From: JBARCX01 sp049794535
GTDB lineage: Bacteria > Pseudomonadota > Gammaproteobacteria > Xanthomonadales > Rhodanobacteraceae
Length of the DNA: 12,644 bases
Assembly (NCBI GenBank): GCA_049794535.1
Contig: JBARCX010000341.1
Coordinates: 1 to 12,644 of the forward strand
Direction of reading: 5' to 3'
Of this stretch, positions 9,034 through 12,644 are shown piece after piece. Numbering within the stretch: position 1 is the first letter of the stretch; every line of letters starts with the position of its first letter. The notes below the pieces were generated by a model that was given only the letters and a program-made list of their open reading frames with translations, was not told the DNA's origin and ran no database searches. The position numbers and the translations under genes were made by a program.

Positions 9034-9132
9034 ACCTTGTGCCCTCTCGGGCGATGTGGGTTGAAAGGTGGTGCTTTGCTTTAACTAGACGACGCTAGCA
9101 CCACGTTTCTTAAGAGCCTGTGTAGATCCTGA
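9034..9132. promoter_or_regulatory. Probable flgM upstream region
   Basis: This 99-nt gap upstream of flgM (minus strand) holds an 8-bp inverted repeat, gtggtgct (9068-9075) with agcaccac (9097-9104). I found no good match to a sigma-28 (TAAA-N15-GCCGATAA) or sigma-54 promoter here. Any flgM promoter call is therefore only positional. Confidence 0.3.
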
Positions 9133-9707
9133 TCAACTTGCCTCTGCTTGAAGGGCACGCCCTTCGGCCGAATCCGCCGCTACCGCATTAACGCCATCGA
9201 TCAGTGGAACCACCTGGCTCGGCGCACCAAACATCTGCTCGATCGCAACTGCGCGACGCCTAGTCAGAATGAGAAACTCGATCCGACGATTCATCGCCGC
9301 ACGCGGGTTGTCCGTATCCAAGGGTGCGCGATCGGCCATACCGACGACTTGCAACACACTATCCGTCGACAGGCCACCCATATGCAGACTCTGTTTTGCC
9401 GCCATGGCGCGCTCGTTCGAGAGATGCCAATTGGAGCGCATGCTATGCCCCTGCATCCGAAATGGCGTTGCATCGGTATGGCCAATCACCAGAATCGGAT
9501 TACCGATCTTGGAAAAAAGCCCACCCATCCGCTTCAACAACTCATAAAACGGAATATCCGGCACGGCACTACCCAGCTCAAAAATGCCGCGATTACCTGT
9601 GTATTCACATCGGTTGCCGCAGCGTGCATGGGCATGCCGGCAAGCAGTACAAGCCACAACGCCGTGCGACTTAAACGAATAGAGCTTGAGCGGGACGAAG
9701 GATTCAT
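9133..9707 (-). pseudogene. Broken flgA: FlgA signal peptide joined out of frame to a MotB/LafU-type OmpA domain
   Basis: Reading down from ATG 9707, the first ~40 codons give a Sec signal peptide (RLSRTALWLVLLAGMPMHAAA) and then TDVNTQVIAA, as expected for FlgA, the periplasmic P-ring chaperone encoded upstream of flgM. The frame ends at a TGA at 9534-9536. From about 9590 another frame opens and encodes the peptidoglycan-binding C-terminal domain of MotB/LafU: FELGSA, IGHTDATPF, NWHLSNERA, VVGMADR and NRRIEFLIL, with a stop at 9133. That frame has no start of its own beyond a GTG inside shifted flgA sequence, and no membrane segment, so it cannot make a MotB. Most of flgA and the motB N-terminus are missing at the junction (about 9583-9600). 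I infer a deletion or rearrangement fusing two genes. Confidence 0.8.
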
Positions 9708-9924
9708 GACGTATGCCGTGGACGAATGAATAGGAAGATTTGCAGTGCGCACATTATGGGTACCCAACCGGCTTTCAGGTGCTCAAGAAGCTTTTAGATT
9801 TCTAAATACCCGTGATTGCCCCCCCTACCATCGGCCCCGTTTAGAGCCTTATTAGGGCTTAGATAGGCGGCCCTTCCGCCGAAGCCATCACACACGTGCC
9901 AATACACATGGAGGACAGCCCGCG
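9708..9924. promoter_or_regulatory. Divergent flgA/flgB intergenic region
   Basis: This 217-nt region should hold promoters in both directions. I see an AT-rich 6-bp hairpin (tttaga-tt-tctaaa, 9793-9806), a GC-rich hairpin (ggcgg-ccctt-ccgcc) near 9867-9881, and a strong GGAGG ribosome site at 9910-9914 for flgB. No sigma-54 (TGGCAC-N5-TTGC) or sigma-28 element meets the consensus well enough to call. Confidence 0.5.
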
Positions 9925-10287
9925 ATGGGACTGAATCTGGAACAGGCGTTGGGCATTCATCCGGCCGCGCTCAAGCTGCGCGCGGAACGCACCAAGGTCC
10001 TGGCGTCGAATCTCGCCAACGAAAACACCCCGGGCTATCAGGCGCGTGACATCGACTTTCGCACCAGCATGCAAGGCGCAATGCAGGGCCAGGCGCAAGG
10101 CCTGAATTTCGATGGGCAAGAAACGCTGTACCGCGTGCCAAGCCGTGCCTCGCAGGACGGCAACACCGTCGAGGTGGGTACCGAGCAGGCTGAGTTCGCG
10201 CAGAACGCCGTCGATTTTCAAACCAGCCTGACCTTCTTGAACATGAAATTCAAAGGCCTCGCCGCCGCCATCAACGGGAATAACTGA
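9925..10287 (+). CDS. flgB: Flagellar proximal rod protein FlgB
   Basis: Proximal rod subunit, secreted through the flagellar type III apparatus and assembled on the MS ring/FliE. The product is 120 residues, slightly short against about 130-138, with the difference in the variable middle. The N-terminal rod signature is clear (ALKLRAERTKVLASNLANENTPGY, then QARDIDF), and the C-terminal heptad helix is present (DGNTVEVGTEQAEFAQNA, TSLTFLNMKFKGLAAAI). A GGAGGA ribosome site lies 9 nt before the ATG. It is the first and apparently only intact rod gene of the cluster. The next gene starts 5 nt later. Confidence 0.93.
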   Translation: MGLNLEQALGIHPAALKLRAERTKVLASNLANENTPGYQARDIDFRTSMQGAMQGQAQGLNFDGQETLYRVPSRASQDGNTVEVGTEQAEFAQNAVDFQTSLTFLNMKFKGLAAAINGNN

Positions 10288-10292
10288 CCGCC

Positions 10293-11249
10293 ATGAGCTT
10301 CAAAGGAATCGCACAAATCGCCGGCTCCGCCATGACCGCGCAAACGGTTCGGCTCAATACCGTGGCCAGCAATCTGGCCAACGCCGGCACCTCGGGCACT
10401 GAAGACAGTGCCTACCGTGCACGCAAGCCGGTGTTCGCATCGGTCTACAACGGTACCGGCGCGATCGGCGCGCAGGCCAGCGACTCGCTGGAATACGTCG
10501 CCAATATGTCGGCCGATTGGAACGAGCCCGAAGTTCAGCCGTTCGATATCACCGACCCGAAGTCCTACAACGGTATGGACGTCTCTACCGTGTACGACTC
10601 GCTCGGCCGCAAGCACACCGTGACCCAGTACTTCGTCAAGGGCCCAGGCAACGAAGTGCAAGTGCATTACGCGATGGACGGCGATGAGCTGAAAGACATG
10701 TCCGGTGCGGGCGTTATCACCGAACTGACGTTTGACCAGCACGGCAAGATGACCTCGCCGACCACCAACCCGATTCTCAACCTTGGCACGCCCGATGGTG
10801 CCGAGACGATCCAGCTCGCCTTCAGCTACACCGGTAGCACGATGTTCGCTGGCGAAATGACCAAGAGCACCAACAAAACCAATGGTTATGCCTCGGGCAC
10901 AGTGACCGGCGTAGCCTTGGCCGAAGACGGCTCGATCCAGGTGCAGTACAGCAATGGCCAGAAGCTCAGCGTGGGCAAACTTGCCATCGCCACCTTCCCT
11001 AACGAAGACGCGCTCAATCCGGTCAATGGTTCGGCCTGGCAGGCATCCGCGGGAACCGGCGATGCGATCTACGCCATGGCCGGCAATGGCCTTGCCGGCA
11101 AGCTCGAAGTCGGCGCGCTGGAGCAGTCCAACGTCGACATGACCTCCGAGCTGGTCAACTTGATGGGCGCGCAGCAGAACTATCAGGCGAACTCGAAGGT
11201 GCTCTCGACCGAGAACGAGATGATGCGCACCCTGATGCAGGCGCTGTAA
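10293..11249 (+). CDS. Chimeric FlgC'-'FlgE protein (in-frame fusion of rod and hook subunits)
   Basis: A 318-residue open frame. Residues 1 to about 52 are FlgC, the proximal rod protein: AGSAMTAQTVRLNTVASNLANA, then YRARKPVF. This FlgC-specific sequence does not match the FlgE N-terminus. From about residue 67 on it is FlgE, the hook protein: VQPFDITDPKSYN, STVYDSLGRKHTVTQYFVK, LTFDQHGKMTSP, DGSIQVQYSNGQ, LAIATFPN, LEQSNVDMTSELVNLM and QNYQANSKVLSTENEMM. The junction lies around 10445-10500. Missing are the FlgC C-terminus, all of FlgD (hook cap) and the FlgE N-terminal D0/D1 segment. The terminal D0 helices therefore come from two different proteins. The frame is intact and gene spacing is normal (5 nt from flgB, 6 nt to the next gene). 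I infer a deletion; whether the product has any function is unknown. Confidence 0.85.
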   Translation: MSFKGIAQIAGSAMTAQTVRLNTVASNLANAGTSGTEDSAYRARKPVFASVYNGTGAIGAQASDSLEYVANMSADWNEPEVQPFDITDPKSYNGMDVSTVYDSLGRKHTVTQYFVKGPGNEVQVHYAMDGDELKDMSGAGVITELTFDQHGKMTSPTTNPILNLGTPDGAETIQLAFSYTGSTMFAGEMTKSTNKTNGYASGTVTGVALAEDGSIQVQYSNGQKLSVGKLAIATFPNEDALNPVNGSAWQASAGTGDAIYAMAGNGLAGKLEVGALEQSNVDMTSELVNLMGAQQNYQANSKVLSTENEMMRTLMQAL

Positions 11250-11255
11250 GCCGTC

Positions 11256-11705
11256 ATGGATGCCTTTATCTACACCGCGATGAGCGGCGCGGATCATGCG
11301 CAGCGTGCATTGCAGGTACGCGCCAACAATCTGGCCAACGCGCAGACCGGCGGTTTTCGCGCCGATATGGCGGTGGCAGAGACCGCCGTGGTGCCGGGTT
11401 ACGGTTATGACTCGCGCCACCAGGCCATGCTCGGCAGCAACGCGGTCGATCACAACCCGGGACAGATGACCGAAACCGGTCGCGCTCTCGATGTGGCGAT
11501 TCATGGCACCGGTTATTTCATGGTCGATAGCGAAGACGGCCCCGCGTATACGCGTGCAGGCAGTTTTGTTAGCCAGCGCGCCTTTGGCATCGCCGATGCC
11601 ATCGTGGCGCAAATGCTTCCGGCAAACATGCGCACCAGCGACACCGGTGACACCGAATCGACGGACACCACGCCGCCCTCACTTCACGCCCCCTTGAACG
11701 GATAA
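11256..11705 (+). CDS. Chimeric FlgF'-'FlgJ protein (in-frame fusion)
   Basis: A 149-residue open frame. Residues 1 to about 104 match the N-terminal half of the proximal rod protein FlgF: MDAFIYTAMSGA, VRANNLANAQTGGFRA, then TGRALDVAIHGTGYFMV and YTRAGSF. The rest, RAFGIADAIVAQMLPAN followed by a Thr/Ser/Pro-rich tail, looks like the end of a FlgJ rod-binding domain (GLADxMVxQM pattern). The junction lies near 11565-11580. Missing between are the FlgF C-terminal helix, FlgG (distal rod), FlgH (L ring), FlgI (P ring) and most of FlgJ. The short tail and stop imply that the parent FlgJ was single-domain, which fits the separate glucosaminidase gene at 7584-8354. flgK begins 7 nt later, as expected for a flgJ-flgK order. 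The FlgJ part is short, so that assignment is less sure than FlgF. Confidence 0.75.
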   Translation: MDAFIYTAMSGADHAQRALQVRANNLANAQTGGFRADMAVAETAVVPGYGYDSRHQAMLGSNAVDHNPGQMTETGRALDVAIHGTGYFMVDSEDGPAYTRAGSFVSQRAFGIADAIVAQMLPANMRTSDTGDTESTDTTPPSLHAPLNG

Positions 11706-11712
11706 CGCAAGC

Positions 11713-12644
11713 ATGAGCATCACCAATATCGGACGGACGGGTTTGCTCGCCGCACAGGCGGGAATCAGCATGTCCGCGCGCAATACCGCCAACCTGATGA
11801 CGCCTGGCTATAGCCGTCAAGGTCTGCTGCTCACACCGAAATCCACCGGTGGCGTCGGCGTTGGCAGCTTGATCCGCTTCGCCGATAACTACCGCACGCA
11901 GCAGCTGTGGACGGCCAATACGCAGCGCGGTCAGTACTCGGTCGGCGAGTCGTACTACAAGCAGCTTGAAGGCGTGATGGGCCTGGAAGACGGCAGCGTC
12001 AAAGCCGGCATCGATGCCTTTTTCGGCGCACTGGACGAAGTCAGTACCGACCCTACCTCCAGCGCCTTGCGCCTGCAGGTGCTTTCCAAGGCCGATGGCC
12101 TGGCCAAGAGTTTCAACAGCCTGCGCCAGGCGATGTCGCGCCAGCTCGATACCGTGCGTCAGCAAAGCATGGCGACGGCGGATCAGGTCAACGCCCTCTC
12201 CGGCACCATCGCCGATCTCAACCAGAAAATCGCGGCGGCGGAAGCCAGTGGCGCCGGTGCGCCGTCCGAGTTGCTGGATCAGCGTGACTTGGCGATCGAC
12301 ACGCTCAGTGGCCTGGTCGACATCCGCGTGCTGCGTCAGCCCGACGGCACCATCGACGTTTCGCTCGCCGCCGGGCCGCCGCTGGTTGCCGCAGGGCAAG
12401 TCGGCAAGATCAGCGTGCAGACGAATACCGACGGCTCGTTCTCGTACAGCATGGCCTTCAACGGCACCGACTATCCGCTCGATGGCGCGCGCGTGGGTGG
12501 CGAACTGGGCGGCCTGAGCAACTACGCCACGCAGACCCTGCAGCCGCAGATGGAGTCGATGAAGACCCTGGCGATCGAATTGGCCACGCGGATCAACGAT
12601 CAATTGGCGGCGGGCTTCGGCACCAACGGCAACCCGGGTATCCC
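11713..12644 (+). CDS. flgK: Hook-filament junction protein FlgK (HAP1), partial at the 3' end
   Basis: First hook-associated protein, joining hook to filament. Its export chaperone is FlgN. The ATG at 11713 starts an open frame of 310 codons that runs off the right edge. The N-terminal D0 signature is present (TGLLAAQAGISMSARNTANLMTPGYSRQG), followed by a helical region (FFGALDEVSTDPTSSALR, LNQKIAAAEA), then LLDQRDLAIDTLSGLVDI and DGTIDVSLAAGPPLVAAGQ. No frameshift or internal stop is visible. It lies 7 nt after the FlgF'-'FlgJ chimera. In contrast to its upstream neighbours the visible part appears intact. Confidence 0.95.
   Translation, partial: MSITNIGRTGLLAAQAGISMSARNTANLMTPGYSRQGLLLTPKSTGGVGVGSLIRFADNYRTQQLWTANTQRGQYSVGESYYKQLEGVMGLEDGSVKAGIDAFFGALDEVSTDPTSSALRLQVLSKADGLAKSFNSLRQAMSRQLDTVRQQSMATADQVNALSGTIADLNQKIAAAEASGAGAPSELLDQRDLAIDTLSGLVDIRVLRQPDGTIDVSLAAGPPLVAAGQVGKISVQTNTDGSFSYSMAFNGTDYPLDGARVGGELGGLSNYATQTLQPQMESMKTLAIELATRINDQLAAGFGTNGNPGI

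Noticed and set aside
9534..9767. 77-codon minus-strand frame as a real small protein
   Set aside because: Its first 40 codons after M at 9707 are the flgA signal peptide. The rest is out-of-frame motB sequence ending in a chance stop.
9803..9829. Possible sigma-28 promoter for flgB (TAAA at 9803-9806)
   Set aside because: No GCCGATAA-like element follows at 15-nt spacing.
9887..9904. Possible sigma-54 site on the minus strand (TGGCACG near 9898-9904)
   Set aside because: The -24 half fits but there is no GC at the right distance for the -12 half, and it points away from flgB.
10218..11612. 464-codon open frame antisense to the flgC/flgE and flgF chimeras
   Set aside because: It lies opposite clear FlgB/FlgC/FlgE/FlgF homology and has low-complexity His/Arg-rich composition; it is a shadow frame.
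11569..12603. 344-codon open frame antisense to flgK
   Set aside because: The plus strand has unmistakable FlgK sequence. The antisense product has no recognisable motif.

Overview
The window looks like a chromosomal segment of a GC-rich gammaproteobacterium of the Xanthomonadales (Lysobacterales), most likely a Rhodanobacteraceae-type genome. I base this on the TypA sequence, the FlgB/FlgC sequence style, the E. coli-like flgN-flgM-flgA / flgB-flgC arrangement, and GTAG-type REP repeats. The placement comes from remembered family sequences, not a database search.

Left part (1-5596). A two-partner secretion (type Vb) locus lies on the minus strand. A TpsB/FhaC-like outer-membrane transporter (4882 to 3104) is followed, after an unusually long 386-nt gap, by a filamentous-haemagglutinin-like TpsA exoprotein that starts at 2717 and runs off the left edge. 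The exoprotein is unusual. The N-terminal haemagglutination-activity (TPS) domain, normally present once, occurs at least three times in the visible 905 codons. The copies are separated by proline-rich linkers encoded by 21-bp tandem repeats. The upstream intergenic region holds a 14-bp perfect inverted repeat and an 18-bp perfect palindrome.

Middle (5597-7583). A complete, ordinary typA/bipA GTPase gene lies on the plus strand. It ends in a very strong bidirectional terminator and a pair of inverted REP sequences (a BIME).

Right part (7584-12644). This is a flagellar gene locus. On the minus strand are a stand-alone FlgJ-type glucosaminidase, flgN, flgM and a broken flgA. On the plus strand are flgB, two chimeric genes and the start of flgK. 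Three gene junctions indicate internal deletions or rearrangements. The flgA signal-peptide end is joined out of frame to a MotB/LafU-type OmpA domain. The start of flgC is joined in frame to most of flgE. The start of flgF is joined in frame to the end of a single-domain flgJ. The segment therefore lacks flgD, flgG, flgH and flgI completely, and lacks intact flgA, flgC, flgE, flgF and flgJ, although every plus-strand gene boundary is clean.

The simplest reading is a flagellar locus, perhaps a secondary one, being eroded by precise deletions while the regulatory (flgM), chaperone (flgN) and hook-filament junction (flgK) genes remain open. An assembly artefact or a functional minimal derivative cannot be excluded from sequence alone.
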